Positions 23,501-37,833 of a DNA stretch of 64,000 nucleotides are shown here, one piece after another (positions within the stretch are counted from its first letter, which is position 1; each line of letters begins with the position of its first letter). A program made the translations under genes and the position numbers. A model generated the notes under the pieces. It saw nothing but the letters and a program-made list of their open reading frames with translations, was not told where the DNA came from and did no database searches. The stretch lies in NCBI GenBank assembly GCA_963662175.1, contig OY759217.1, forward strand, positions 49,886,108-49,950,107. Reading direction: 5' to 3'. The DNA comes from Aradus depressus (Eukaryota; Arthropoda; Insecta; Hemiptera; Aradidae).

Positions 23501-26500
23501 AATCTAACATAATATTGACTTGGCACTCGACTCAAACTAACTTTTCCAACTTTCTATCTCGGGTTCTACCTACACAGCAGACTTACATGGCATACGCATA
23601 GACACGACTTGAAAAAAAAGAACTGTATCAAAGATACGAGTTGTCACGTTGGCTGCTTGGATCAAAATCAAAACTGAATACAAACAACACAGTTACAATT
23701 TACAAGATCATCATATACGTCCAATCTGGAGGAACTGAACTTCAGGCAAAAGAACTAATCTATAAAATAATTGCAGGAATAAAGATATGTCTTACCTGAA
23801 GGTGTTTTATTTCGTGTGAGAGATCTCCATTTTTTCTTTTAAACTCTTCAAGATGTTGACGTATTCTGTCAGTTTCAAATTCGATCTCGTTTTGTTTATC
23901 TGTTAAAAACGAAGTAAATGAACAATTTACTAGTTAAAAAAATAAATAAAAAAATGTCCATTTAATAATTAGGAAGGTGGTGTCCATTGCTGGTTGCTAT
24001 AGAAACTAGAACAAGCCAGAGCTCATCTCTAGCAGTCAACCAAATTAAATAGTATTTTGCCAAAAATGAACTTCTGCTATAACTAATTAGGACCAGTTCA
24101 AAGTAAAAAAACGAAAAAATAACGCCTCCAAGCATTTTCTTCTTTGTATTCAAAGTTCTTGGTAAATAACACGTTTTAATGAGCAGAAGTGACTGTTTAA
24201 TTAAGAAATTCTTGTGATAATATTTCATAAAATATTTCTAAGAAGTATATACTTTCAAGATTATTACGATTTTTTCTTTTCTATTTCTTAAGTTTTTAAT
24301 GTTGAAAAACAAATAAATATATCAATAATTCCATACAACGAAAATTCTATTTCCACGATTTAAACATTTTCCCTGATTCTTGTTGTTCCCAAAAAAGAAA
24401 TCCTGGATGTAATTCAAGAGCCTCAAGCGTGACATCACAACATGGTTTTCTTATATGTGTATCACTGACAGTTTTTTTTAAACCCACTGACTTGATGAAA
24501 CGTTTATTTACTGAAAGAAACTGCATCGAAACGTAGTAATGCAAATGATTTCAGAGAAAATATGCAAGTGAGTGAGTGGTCGCATTTCGAGGAAAGACTA
24601 ATCCAGTTTCAATGAATTTCCGATCATGTGTTTCGTTATACTAATAAAATTTTATTATTACTATTTTGTTAAATTTACAAATAGGTATACACAACTGTAT
24701 AAATAATATATACAACAAGCGAATTTGCTAAAAGTGTACACTATTGACAAAATGTCAAGAGGGGAGAAATTACACAGTGGTGACACTCCCTAGGCATTGA
24801 GTTGCACTCATTTATAACTTATTGTCACTGCTGCTACTAAGGAGGTCTCTATGTCATTGGCGCTTAAGGTGTCGTTGGGGAAGTGTGGCAGGGTGGAGGG
24901 CACGGACTAGAGGATTACAAAGGGAACTCGGGGACTTTTTGTACCTGGATTTAGGTGACTTATGGAATGTTAAGGTCAGTATGGAGGATCTTGTTGGAAA
25001 CATAGTAAGAAGCATTGGCTATTGTTTCTTAAACTTTTCTAGGATGTTACCATGTTGATTTTTTCCGGCATTTTTTTACTGAGGCGTCTTATTATTTTTT
25101 TTTTTTTGGCAATATTTCGGGACACTTCCACGTTTTTCTTCTGATCAAGGTTCATGAACCAGAAGAAGGGAGGTGGAAGTGTCCCGAAATACTGTCGAAA
25201 AAAAGAAAAAAAAGAAAGCACCTCTCGAAAGAAATGGCGGAAAAAATCAACATTGGGTCTTGTACGAAGGTTTTCGGATAGAAGGGATTGGAAAGTTTGG
25301 CAGAACCCCAGAGTTCAAGTCCGTAAGTCCACATCAGTTTCAACAGTGCAAATAAGTCTTTTTATTTTCAAAATTAAATTAGACCTTTTGTCTAGTAGTC
25401 TTAGTAACAGTTTGTAGCGTCCGTTCATTTCTTGTCTTTTCAGTCTCCTGTGGGTGGGTGTTCTTGTTAGTCGCTTGTCAAATAGAAGGCCTAGATAGCG
25501 GACATCGTTTTTCGAAGGGCTGGGATTATTGTTAAGATATACTGGAGGGCAGGTATATTTGCGACGGAGAGTAAAGACGACGTGAATTGACTTTTTTTTA
25601 TTATTTAACAGAGAATTCTTCAACTTATTAATATTAAATATTTTGTGCAAAAAAATATACGAATTATGGAATTTTCGAACTGGTGAGGTTTTACCGTTGT
25701 AGATTTTTGGCAAAATATAATTTATTATGGATAGAGCGAGGAATGGACACACACCAGATGGAGTGGGAGTGCCAGTACAGACCTCTTTGGAACTGATGCA
25801 AAACTGCCTGCAGTCTGGTCACTGCCGCCTCCTGTCTGTGGGCCTTGTCCTCCGCCTCCGACAACTGACGTTCCATCCTCTCCTTGTGTTCTGTCAACAG
25901 GCGGACCTGTTCTGTGAGCGCCTCCATCTGCTGGTTGGCACGAATACTGAACAACAGAACAACTCATTAAGATAACATGTTGACGAACGGGTCCACGAAA
26001 AGCAAAACAAATAAAAAGTCTTGGGTGGATCACTGACAATGTACATTCCCAGCTCGAATTATTTGTACTCAATTAAGTTTCCACTCTCCTTCTAGACCCT
26101 CCTTCTCTATGTCCGATCTAATAGGTACTTCTTAATCCTCACACAAAGTTTTGAGTCGATGCATTCATTACAATTTGAAGTTAAGCCTCCCTCTCCCATT
26201 TCCGTTGTCTAATTCACCTGAAAATCTGTAGATGTCGTCCTTATGGAGTTCTGGATCAACATATAACATTTCGAGTGGGTATATTCATTGTATCTGAAGT
26301 ATCCAGTTCACAGACATACACATAGAGAGTCAGGGAATTATCGGTGAAAAATCAACATAGAAATTTTGTGCAATGACATATATTCTCCTAAACTACATGT
26401 AGCTGGGAAAGTAGAAATACAATGGATAATCGGGCACAGAAAATATTAAATTTTCCCGGTTCTCAGAAATCTTTGCAGTTATTACATTATTATAACTTTA

Positions 26501-29500
26501 TGTTAATATAATAGTATATATTATGAATAATTTACACGATGTTTATATTTTTTCTTTTATATCTATCCCAATAATGTGCAACAGGGTAAAATAATACTTA
26601 AACAAGAAAATAAAGAATTTTACAAACAAGCTAAAAAGAAAAATAGAGAGAAGCAACTGAAGTAATTAAAAGATGTTAGTCTATTTCACGAACTCAATAT
26701 ACCAAATTAATTTAAAAAAATAATGTATCTCAGGGGCTGATCTTGCATCAACATCATTATTATTTAAAGCAATAATTGTTATGAAGACTATTGAAAATCA
26801 TCGTTCATCTGTGAATAAAATTGGAATTGGAAACGTGAGCGGAGCGGGACCAACAAATATAGAGCTGTGTAGTGTTGCCAAAACGATGAAAAAATTCTTA
26901 CATGATGACAACGGAAAACTGCATTTTTAGTAGAAATATATAGGCTCTAGAGCTTAACATATTTGGGTACTATAAAATTAGGCTGGTTCTTAAATCATTT
27001 ATATAAGAAAATTTTATTTTTTTGTTTACAAAGTTCAAAATGCGATGATTTTTTTCCTAACATTTTTAAAATGTCCTATTTTCCACTATTCCAGTGGTTC
27101 AATTTTTTAGATTAACGAACATAATCTTCTTTTTTACAAGGAAGATTCTTGTGCAAATTTTGAAAAAAAATCAGAAAAGGGTTGGAGAATTATCGGATGA
27201 ACGGGCACATATAATTGTATAGAAATGCTGGTAAAACAGTTACTTGGCCGAGGTGTAAACAGTAGAAGAGTTGCGAAGTCTATCTTCAGCCACGGCCAAT
27301 CTGGCCTGCATCTGTCTGAGACTCTCTTCAGAGGCGACCAGCTCCCCCAGGTACCTTTCCTCCACTTCCACCAAGTGGCTCTTCAGAGTCCTCAGCTGGC
27401 TCTCCGTTTTGTCCAGTCTCTCCTTCACCTCCTCCACCTGCAATCAAAGAGCAATAAATATTTTTAAAAATCTGGTGTAACTACCACAAGACTGTCTTGC
27501 ACGCAGACAATTTCTTAGTTGTGTATTTTCCTTACCAAGAGAGTTACTATTGTAAATAAGCCACTGAAATGATTTTAACCATATTTGGAGTAAATGTATG
27601 GACTACTCAGTCTCTTGTATTGTGCAACGCACGCTCCTACAACGGCCGGCATCTTTCGTGTAAGTTAATCAAATCCTTAAAAATGGGTTCCGAGTAGTCA
27701 TTTTAAGAAGGTTTTCGGCGCATTTCTCACAAAGCCTTCGAAAAAATGTATTTTACAATATATAAAATGTGCCTTTCAGTTTGTCTACACCTTTTATTTG
27801 AGGGGAATTTTGATTGACTCGATAATACAAGCGGTATCAGATAAAATGTACTCAGGCACCGAAGTAAAGTGGTCTCAATTTTCGCCCGAATTCGGCCAAA
27901 ATTCCCTTGGGAATCCAAAGAGTTTTTTGAAATGCAGTGTATCAGTGAATGTCTATGCCCACCTCATTGGCCCAAACGGTTTTAAATTTTGATACTTAAA
28001 GGTATTTATAAAATTACCTTGCAGAAGATTATCTCTGTAACGTTATGTTAATTTTGGTAGAATAAACAAGTCGTATCAAACTAGCAACAATAATTTTTGT
28101 AGAACAAAATAATTTTGTAAAAATCGTCTTGGAATCCTTTTGATAGCAGAATCCAAATTAAAAATTCTGTTATAGGAAACGTTCTGATGAGCCTCTCGCC
28201 TGATAGAAGTAGAATGGTGACTAGAATGATTCACAATATCTACTACACTAGCAGAAATGCAGTGTAGAATGTATGCACCCTGGACTAGAAGGAACGCAGT
28301 ATAGAATGAATGCACCCTGCACTTGCAGGAACGCAGTGTAGAATGAATGCACCTCCTGACCTTATTTCTGAGAAGTTTGTTTTCTGTTTGTTCTTTCAAT
28401 AAAGATGACGTCAACTTGGATATCTCTGCTTCAGCCTCTGCATTGAGTTTCTGAAAAATTAATAAAACATTATATTTTGTGAATTAAAAAAAAAAAAAAA
28501 AAAAAAAAAATTGAAAATATGGAGTTATTCTCTCAAAAATAATTATTTATTGTAACTACCTGATTTTGCTGAATCTCAGTCTCTTCCTTTGTGGGAAATG
28601 AAACCACTTTGCTAAATTCTTGCGCCTAAACAATTTAAAAAAATATATGAATAAACAAAGGTTGGAGAATATTATACACATGAGTATTTAGCGAAGGGTA
28701 GGGTAAAAAAAATCATAATCACGTTGGCGTCCCCAGGATATCCAGTATATGGAAAATTTTAAACGAATAATTTCTATAATTGGGCTTGCATTGGCTAATG
28801 TAGATTCATAATTATTTTCTACCTAAAACTTTTATTTTATCTGTTCAATGGCCACTAAGAGGTTGGTTCGTTTGTCTTATGTACTGTCCAATTTCTTGTA
28901 CTATAAAAACTCAGTAAACATACTTCTTACTCACTCCATGACTACAATTAATTTTTACCAAAAATATTGAACTAGAAACTGAGGATGGAGCAGTTACACA
29001 ATACTGGAGCCTCAAAGGATGGATGTCAGGAATAATCTCTCAAAGAAGTTTTAAAGGCCTCTGGCAGTCCTAGGTTAATATTACACAAAGAATATACGCG
29101 AAAATAACAAATGAACTACACGGAACGTTGCCAACCCTTATTCTCAATGTCTATCTAACCTGAAGGAGCTCTCCAGAGGGCTGTCCCTCCCCGGCCTGCC
29201 TCTCCACGTTCTTCAAGAGGGGAGCCACGTACTCCAGCTGGGACCGAAGGGTCTCTACCTCCTTCTTCAGCACGTCCACCTCCTGTATTCTCGTCTTTTC
29301 AGCCTCCATTTTCTCCTCCTTAAAAAGTAAAAAAATTATATATATTTAAAAATTTCCATTTCCTTAGGTCTTATTCGGATTAATGAGTGCTTAGGAAAGG
29401 CGCCGAAGCCTCCGGATTGTTCTTGAACAAGGAAAAGAAAAACCTTAAAAAGAAAAACAAATAATAAATAATTACAATGGACTAAATCAATGATATTGAG

Positions 29501-32500
29501 ATCGAGAAAAACCTTCTTTAAAAATATTTATTTAATTTAATTTCTGATTAAATTCTATAGTATTATTATTGTTAGTCTTTGTGACTCATGCCCGGGCTTC
29601 AACTCATATCGTCCACTATCAGAGAAGTTTTCGTCACTCTGGTGGACAAGAGCCCGACTCTAATATGGGAATCCTAAATGTTTCCTAACAATTATATTTG
29701 GTGTGTTACATAGTCACTTCAGTAGTGCTTTTCAGTTAAATTGAGTTCTTAGGGATTCTCTTCAGTCATGTCGGAGAAGATGCATAAAATAAAAATTGTG
29801 AAGATTTGAAAAAGGTAAAACAATGTCTGATTCAATGGTTTTATATACACTCGAATCGATTTACATAGAAAACTTTACCTGGTTTTGAACTTGAAGTTGG
29901 TCATACTTCTTCAGAAGATCATCGTACATGCCGTCTGTTTTATTCTGTTGATACTTCAATGATTTTTCAAGACTGGAATGTTCCTCCGTTTTGATCTATT
30001 ATAAAAATAATATGGGTAACAATCTTCCTATAAAAAAATGTACAGGGATGGCTGTCTGTACATTGAGACTTTTTGAAAACTTTATGGTTTCATCATTTTC
30101 AGGTTTAACAAAAACCATATAAGTGATTTTTTAGCTTTCGTTTCCTGTTTTTTAGTCTGTTTCTCCCATAACCACGATCCAAAGGCTACGCATATTTCAA
30201 CCAAACTTCATATTTTGAATCAGCCGGTTCAGTAATAGGTTTCAGAATATACATGATTTCAGAATCACTGAATAAAGGGGGGGGGGGGGGGTGAGGGGGG
30301 GAGTACTTGTTCAGAAACATTTATTTCATGTTTTCTCAATTGCATTTTTTTACTATTGATCCTACGTGAAAAATAAACCGAATGAAAAACCATTTTTTAA
30401 ATGTATCCTAAAACCTTTTTCTGAAGACAGACAGATTCAAAATATGAAATTTGGTTGAAATATGTCAGCCATTTTCCTATGATGATGAAACAGACAGAAA
30501 CACTTAGAACCACATGTATAGTTGGAACTTGGAACGGATAAGAATCGAATAGTTTTCCAAAATAATGTACAGCTAATCACCCCATTTACAGTGTTATTAT
30601 AAAGATTAGTAGGTATTTATACAAGGGGGGGCCATGTTGTCCCTACATAAATATAACATTGATTGATTGCAAAGCCCTTCCCCCTTTTCCAAAATTCATT
30701 TTTTTTTTATTCGGATAAGTGGATACCTACTGTTTTTTTTATTTGAAAAATCTTTCTGCGCAATTAGTAGTTATTATATGTATGAATAAATAAACAATAT
30801 TTATTTTAAAAAATTGAAATGAAAAACTGTTAGTATCTTTCATTAGTTACGTATCTAAGCGGCTCTCCCACATTAATATCCTCTTCCCCACCCAACTTGT
30901 GGTCTATAGATATTTGTTAGAAACCTGCTGACTGAGATACCTTGAGATGACGCCTAGTCTCCTCGAGCTGCTGCTTCAGCAGTGGGATGTGGTCCAGCTC
31001 CTGTCTGAGGACGTCCACCTGCTCTCGCAATCTCCCCGCCTCCAAAGCCTCCTCCACCGCCCGCTCCTTTTCTTCGAACGACTCTTTCAGCACGTCCTTC
31101 AAGTGGTCCAACTGACTTTGACATCGAGCCTGTTCCTCTGCTGTCCGCAACCGCTCTTCCGATGATTTCTCTTTTTCCCGCAACAATTCACTTTTGATTA
31201 GCTCAATCTCCTCTGAAAATAGTTTATTTTCCTCAAGAAGGGTCATCACTTTGACGGACATCTGTTCTTTTTCCGTCTCGAGGAGCTGATTGGTCTGACT
31301 GCGCAGTGTTTCAAATTTCCCCAACAGTTGATCGTTTTCCTGGGACAGCTCCTTCATCTCTTTGACATGTTTCGCCTCCTCTTCCTCCAGTTGTTTCCTC
31401 ACCTCTTCCAGCCTCTCTTCGGATCGGACTTGATCAACTTCACTCCTGACCTCCGACAATTCTTTTTTAAGTTTATCATTTTCTGCCGAAACTGTTTCAT
31501 TGATTTCCTTCAGCTCTTCTCTTTTCATGGACAACTCTTCTTTTTCTTTTTTTAATTTCATAATTTCTTCCTCTTGTACCTTTATCCTTTTGTCTGTTTC
31601 TTCTATTTTCGCTCTGTTCTCAGTCAGATCTTGTTGAAGACTCTCCAGTCTGGCCTGAACTGTTTCTAACTTCTCTTCTGACTCAGCTTTCTCCTTCCTT
31701 AAAGTTCCTATAACCTCACCCAATCCCTCCACCTCAACTCTGTACTTTTCATTCTCTTTTTCTTTCTCTTCGAAGTAAGTCTGCATATGTTCCACTTTTT
31801 CTTGGTCCTCTTTCATGTCTTTCAGCTGTTTCTTATATCCATCCCTCTCTTTATTACTTTGCTCCACATTCTCAATACATTTTCCCACTTCCAGCTTCCT
31901 TTCTTCTTCAGCTTTCAACGCTTCCTGCAGTTGCGCCTCCACACTGCTCAGTTGGCCCTTCAGTTCGGCCTCTTTCTCCCTCATGATGTCTTTACTGATC
32001 TCAAACTGCCGGGACACATCTCTAAGGGTGTTCAGTTCAGTTTCATAATTGTGCTGCTCTTCTTCAAAGCATCTTTCTTTGTCTTTTAGCTTCTTTTTGA
32101 CTTCTTCCAATTCAGCCTGTGTCTTCAAAAAGGCATTCTCCATTTCCTGAAAAATAATTTAAAATACATTTTCATGTTTATTAAACATTAAGAACAATTT
32201 TTCAAAAATTGTGTCGTATAACACAATTTAACATTTTGTTGAGATTCACGAATATGCGATCACGAGCGATTGTACTAATTTCTGTTACCTAATACAGCGT
32301 AATACTGTTGCCTAAAAACTCAAAACCCAATTTCATTAAAATAACATTTTCATTTCGTGGTATATATTTTTTGTCACCCGCATAAGAAAATTTGGAGTAA
32401 TCCAAGAAATAAAACTTTTCTCTAAGCTAGTAACTTACAGGTAAACAATAACAGGCGCCAAAAAATTAAGCAGAAGAGACCGGAAATAAATTTGGGCCAT

Positions 32501-35500
32501 GTTGACAAATCTCTTTACTTAATCTGTTTACTGAAACCACTGAAAGAAATATAGAACTGCTAGCCAGCAAAAAGATCAGTAGAGTTGCTAATTTAGACCC
32601 GATGCATATTAGCGTTAAAATGATGCACTTCCCCGCATGGCATCGTAGCAATCCACACGTTGCGTCAAAGTAACCGCGTCCTTCCTCTTTCTCCGTATCG
32701 TTTTGCCCTAACTTCCTGAAGAAGTCAACTTACGAATGCCAACCGACGGGCCTCCTCAATCTCCTCCTCGGTCTGCCGCTCCCGCGCTGTGCCGCCTCCC
32801 TTGATCTCTGCCAGCTCCCTCCTTACCGCCTCCAGCTCTCCCTTCGTCCCAGTCAGCTGTACCCGCAGCACCTCCGCCTCTCTGATCACTCCCTCTAAGT
32901 CCGGATCCTGCCCTCGGTCCCACTGTTTCTTCAGTTCTTCTTGAAGAGCGTTCGTCTCAAACACTAATTCACACATATCTCTCTCCTTTTGTTTCTTCTC
33001 ATTTTGTAGACGTTCTACTTCAGCATCCATCTAAAATTTAAAAATAAAAAATAAATCTACGTAACAATAGTTAGCATTCAAACTAATGGGGCGTCACAAT
33101 AAGATAAAAGCCCTCTGGCCTGTCGAGAGTCTCTAGACTTTACTGAATCTTTAATACATCAATATCGAAAAATTTAAGACTTGATAGTAAGAACAGCTGA
33201 TTCAAGTCTTCATGTCTTTTAACTGTCAATATCTTGAAAAAATCGTAAAAACAGTTTATAAAATAAAGTTCTGTTTATAAAATAAACCTAGACTTGAGAC
33301 TTCTTTGGGGATGTAGGCTCCACAAGACGGAAGGTGGTCACTCCGGATGTCCGTCGTGGTTCTTGTCTTTTTTCATGTGAGGTGATAGGATACTTATTGA
33401 CTATGCCAACCTGTCGTAGGGAAGCCTCCCTCTCAGAGACAATGCAGGCCAATTTGTCTACCTTGCCCTCCAGAGAGGACCTCGTAGCAGCAGCCTCCTG
33501 AAGCAACATGTCTTTCTGCCGCAGAAGCAGATCAAAATGGGCCATCTCGCTCTCCAGGTTGTCCCGGGATTCTCGCAAAGCTGACACCTAGTCAACAGAA
33601 ACAATCTGCGTCAACACAAATCCTCCCACTGGATAGAACATTGTAGAAGAAGGAAGAGAAAGGTTCTTGATGGCTCCAGTTCTTTCAAGAACTGATCATT
33701 GATAGGAATCTCGAATGTATGGAAATTATGCAACCTTACAATTTTGTTTATTGAATTGTTATACAACTTCAGCGCTCATTTATAGACATGGTCACGAGTT
33801 GAAGAAGCCGTAATCTCGCTCCCTCTGGCAAAAAAAAAAAAATATATCCGCTACGCTCTTCTTCGAAGGACAATTTACATCACATTCATTTTCCCCTGTA
33901 TAACCACAAAAAGAGGTTACTTCCTGCGCCAGGATGGTGGGGGATGTTTAATGCGGAGAGTGGATGGGTGTACCACATATAACGATCCGACTAGATTATT
34001 ATATTTGTTTCTAAAATCTAATTTAAATTAATTTGTATCATATTCATTAATTATGTGTATACAATGGTTCTATAAATACTTATGGGCGCATTTTGTCAAT
34101 TTCCTTTTACATCTCCTATCTATCTATTTTTTTTTTCTTCCTGAATAAGCTAACCTTAGTATTTCTAAATTGTATTATGTATCTCAACACTCATGGGAGG
34201 TTACAACAATGTATAAATGAAACAAACTCCTTTTGGAAGTATTGTCCAATCCACAAACATTACAAATACTACACGCTTCGGCATTTACCTTCAGGTTTAG
34301 ATATAACCCAATGTTATGACGTTGGTAAAATAGACAATATTAAAAAAAAAAAAAGTTTGTTTTATTTATTTGAAGAATTATTGTAGAACCTTCCTTCACT
34401 CACAGTAAACACATTGATTTCCCCCTTATCAATTATACTATTACGGTTCATAAATTTCACCTCATTTTCAAGAACTCGTATATGATCTTCGGCGGCAGAC
34501 TGCTCAGTAATAATGGGCAGATCCAGATGACGAAGCTGCATTATCTTGTGTCGCAGTTCTGAGTTCTCTTCAGCCAGCGGCACCGTCCCCTCCAATTCTT
34601 CCGATAGTCTCTCTACCTGAGAATCAACAATTCAAAATATTTAGTACATTTACTGACAGTTTTTGCCGCAAACAAACAATTTTCAAGATACACACACAAA
34701 ATTATTGTCATTTGATAACCTCTAGTAATTCCTAACTCACCATCACAGCTATCACATATTATAAAAATACTGTATTTATTTTACTTAATATATCTTATTC
34801 CCCCCCCCCCCCCCCCCCCCCCCCCTCCTTCCCCATAGATTTATGGCTGGGTCTCCATATCACCATTTTACTTTGTTTAAAGTTTCAGTAGTATAGCTTC
34901 AATAGTTCCCAAGATATCCAGACTCGCTAATAGGGTTTTGTGTATGGTCTTCGACCTACGAAACCCTAAAAACTATACACCAACCACCCACCAGCACCCA
35001 AAACTATTATATACTACCAGCAGACTCTTTCATCACTATGGAGGACATGAGCCGGACTCTACATGAGAGTCCTAAATTATTTTCACCTCTCAGATTTATT
35101 TATTTATTTAAGAAACCAAAGGGTCTCAGCCGGGTTTCGAACCAGTGATCTTGAGCTCAATAAGTAAGCACGCATACCACTGAGCTATCGGCGCCCTCAA
35201 AAAAATCAGCCTGATATAGCCATGTTTGTGCTTTTTCAAAGCAATAGTTGAAAGTAAAATGACTGAGAATGCTTTTCTTTCACAATGATAAGATGCAGCA
35301 TACACAAGAGCTTAAAAATGCTGGACCTGGGGTATTCTAGATCTAGACAGCGAAAATGATCATCGAGCATTTTACCATTTTTTTTCTACAAATGGATAAC
35401 ATAACAGCTTAGTTTATATCACAGAAAATATACACCTTTCAAAAGTAATAATTTATTTAGCGTTACTTGCGGTTGTATGTGTATATATATATGTATATGT

Positions 35501-37796
35501 GTAAGGTATATATGCGAATAAAAATTTAGGGTAGGCAAAATTTAGGACTCCCACAGTAGAGTCGGGCTCATGTCCACCAGAGTGACTTGTAGTTAAAAGT
35601 CATAATTACTAATTAACTATATATACATATCCTACTGGAGGAATTAAACAAACAAAAAATATAGTCATGTGAATTCTTTTTTTTCTTCATAGTTTCAATG
35701 AGGTATTTGGAACGTGTATAGGCATAAGCAAACATTTTAATAATTTGAATACAAGACAATACGTTATGAATTTATAATGTGCAGAAAAAATACAATTGTA
35801 AGAAGGAAATAATGTTGGAAACTCCTAGAAAATAACTGTCATTTGTGCAAAGAAGAAATATTTAATCTGAAAGGAAGCATATTGGCATCTTAGAAACAAC
35901 AACTCTGACTGATATTCAATATAGTTTTTAGAAAATTCAAATTATTCTTCCATATACGAGCTACTTCAAAGCCATTCAAATTATGATATATTCGTTTTAT
36001 TTTAGCCAGAGAGCTAAGAGAGGGAAAAAAAATGTTTGTTAAAAACCGTTCCCTGGCAGAGCAAAAAATCGTAAAAACAAAACAAAAATTGCGAGAAAAA
36101 AAATCCTGAATTTATTTTATTTTTTCCTTAATTTGTTTAACAAATTTACGACATGTAATTTGTCATTAGCAAGCGGGATGAATTGTGAGGAATGACATGT
36201 GCGTGGCTGTACTGCTGAGGTTGGTGACCGAAGAGGAGTCCAGTCTAGTCCTGGAGCAGGTCTCTCTGCCATGTCCGCTTGAGGCGTCGTGGTGGATTCG
36301 TGGGGAGAGTGTTCCGTTGAAACTTAGTGGATTGACGTGACTCGGGACCATTGCTTAGCGTCCCATCCGAAGGACGGCTTGCTACCCCTCTGTCTGTATT
36401 TCTTGGCCGTATTATTAGATACATAGACTAGGTAGGGGATGTCACACCTCTGTTTTGAGGCTCCTGTTCTGTGTCTCAAGTTCGGCGACCCGATGCTCCC
36501 TCGTCTTCGCCAACTCCATCACATGGTCTAAACACAAAACAAAAAAAAAAAATAATAAAAAAATAAATAATATAATTTTGAATATAAAAATGAATGAGAA
36601 TAGCACAATGCAATAATTATTCATTCAAAGTATGAAATAAAAGGGCGCAGCTAGCTCAGTGGTTTGCGTGCTTGCTTACTGAGCTTCAGATCACGAGTTC
36701 CAAACCCAACCTTTAGTTTCTTTTATCTGAGAGGTAAAAAAAAACTTAAGCATGCCGTCCTGCGGATTGGACGTTAAGCGATGATCCAGAGCCTGTATGG
36801 TGTCGGGTACTCGTTAAAGACTCTTACCCTAGGTAAATAAAAATTTAGAGTAGGCAACATTTCTCATGTCCACCAGAGTGACGAAAGAGCGCTCTGGTAT
36901 TAGGCGATATGACTTTGTAGTTAAAGCCCAAGCATGAGTGATAATAACAGTTGAAATAGACACGAGATGAAGAACCTGTCACTACCCTAATAGCAGAGGC
37001 GGAACAAACAAAAGCTTTCAGTGTTTCAAAAAATGTATATATTTTTAAGGTATTTAGTTATTTTTTTGTGAAAAGAATAGTTACGAATTGTGTCACTGCG
37101 AAGGGAGCGTTAAGAGATTTTTCTTTGTTTTTTTTACTTAATATTTTTGTAATGACGTATTACATTTTAAGACGAGAGGCGACAATGTGATAAGGCCCAT
37201 GAGAGATTTAGGAGGTATGGGCAAAAGTTTTTAGGTGCGCGCCAGATAGGAAAATTCAAATGTTATACAGGCCATAATAAGTACACATTTTGACAATTTG
37301 CGCCGGATTAAAAAAAAATAATATTGTCATTAAGAAGTTTAATGATCATGAAGCACATATTTAATGTTTATGGCTGACTTATGCAGAGAATATTGGTGTA
37401 TGTTACCATGTAATAGCAACACATAGCATAAATCATAAATTATTATTGTTAGTCAGTTATTGAGACTCATGACCGGATTTTTTTTTTTACCTCCCAGATA
37501 AAAATTCTAAGGGCCTCCTCGGGCAATGTTTCGAACCCGCGATCTTGAGCTCAGAACGCTACCTCTGAGCTACCGGCGTCCTCAATTATTATTGTTATTA
37601 AAAACTGAAATTGCATCAAAGCAAATACTACATCAATGTTACGTTTAAATTTCATAGATAATGAAGATTGGAGCCCGGAACATCTATGTAGGAGAGAATA
37701 AGAGCTGCAAACAAATAATACAACATTATTAAAAATTTCAAACTCGATTTATTAAATAAAGTGAAATTTTTAGAGACTCATATGAATGAGAAATAC

Positions 37797-37833
<37 letters not shown>

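Larger units (their letters stand above)
32150..34400 (-). other. Short introns around exons 8 and 9
   Basis: The non-exon parts (32147-32733, 33031-33410, 33588-34403) hold no recognised element. 34180-34390 resembles a small piece near 6510-6630 (ACAAACTC, TTGTCTATT, AAAAGTTTGTTTTATTTATT), possibly a minor repeat. Confidence 0.45.

Noticed and set aside
30947..32089. Frames on the + strand opposite the large golgin exon
   Set aside because: Antisense of a Glu/Lys/Leu-rich coiled coil gives long Phe/Leu/Ser frames without meaning.
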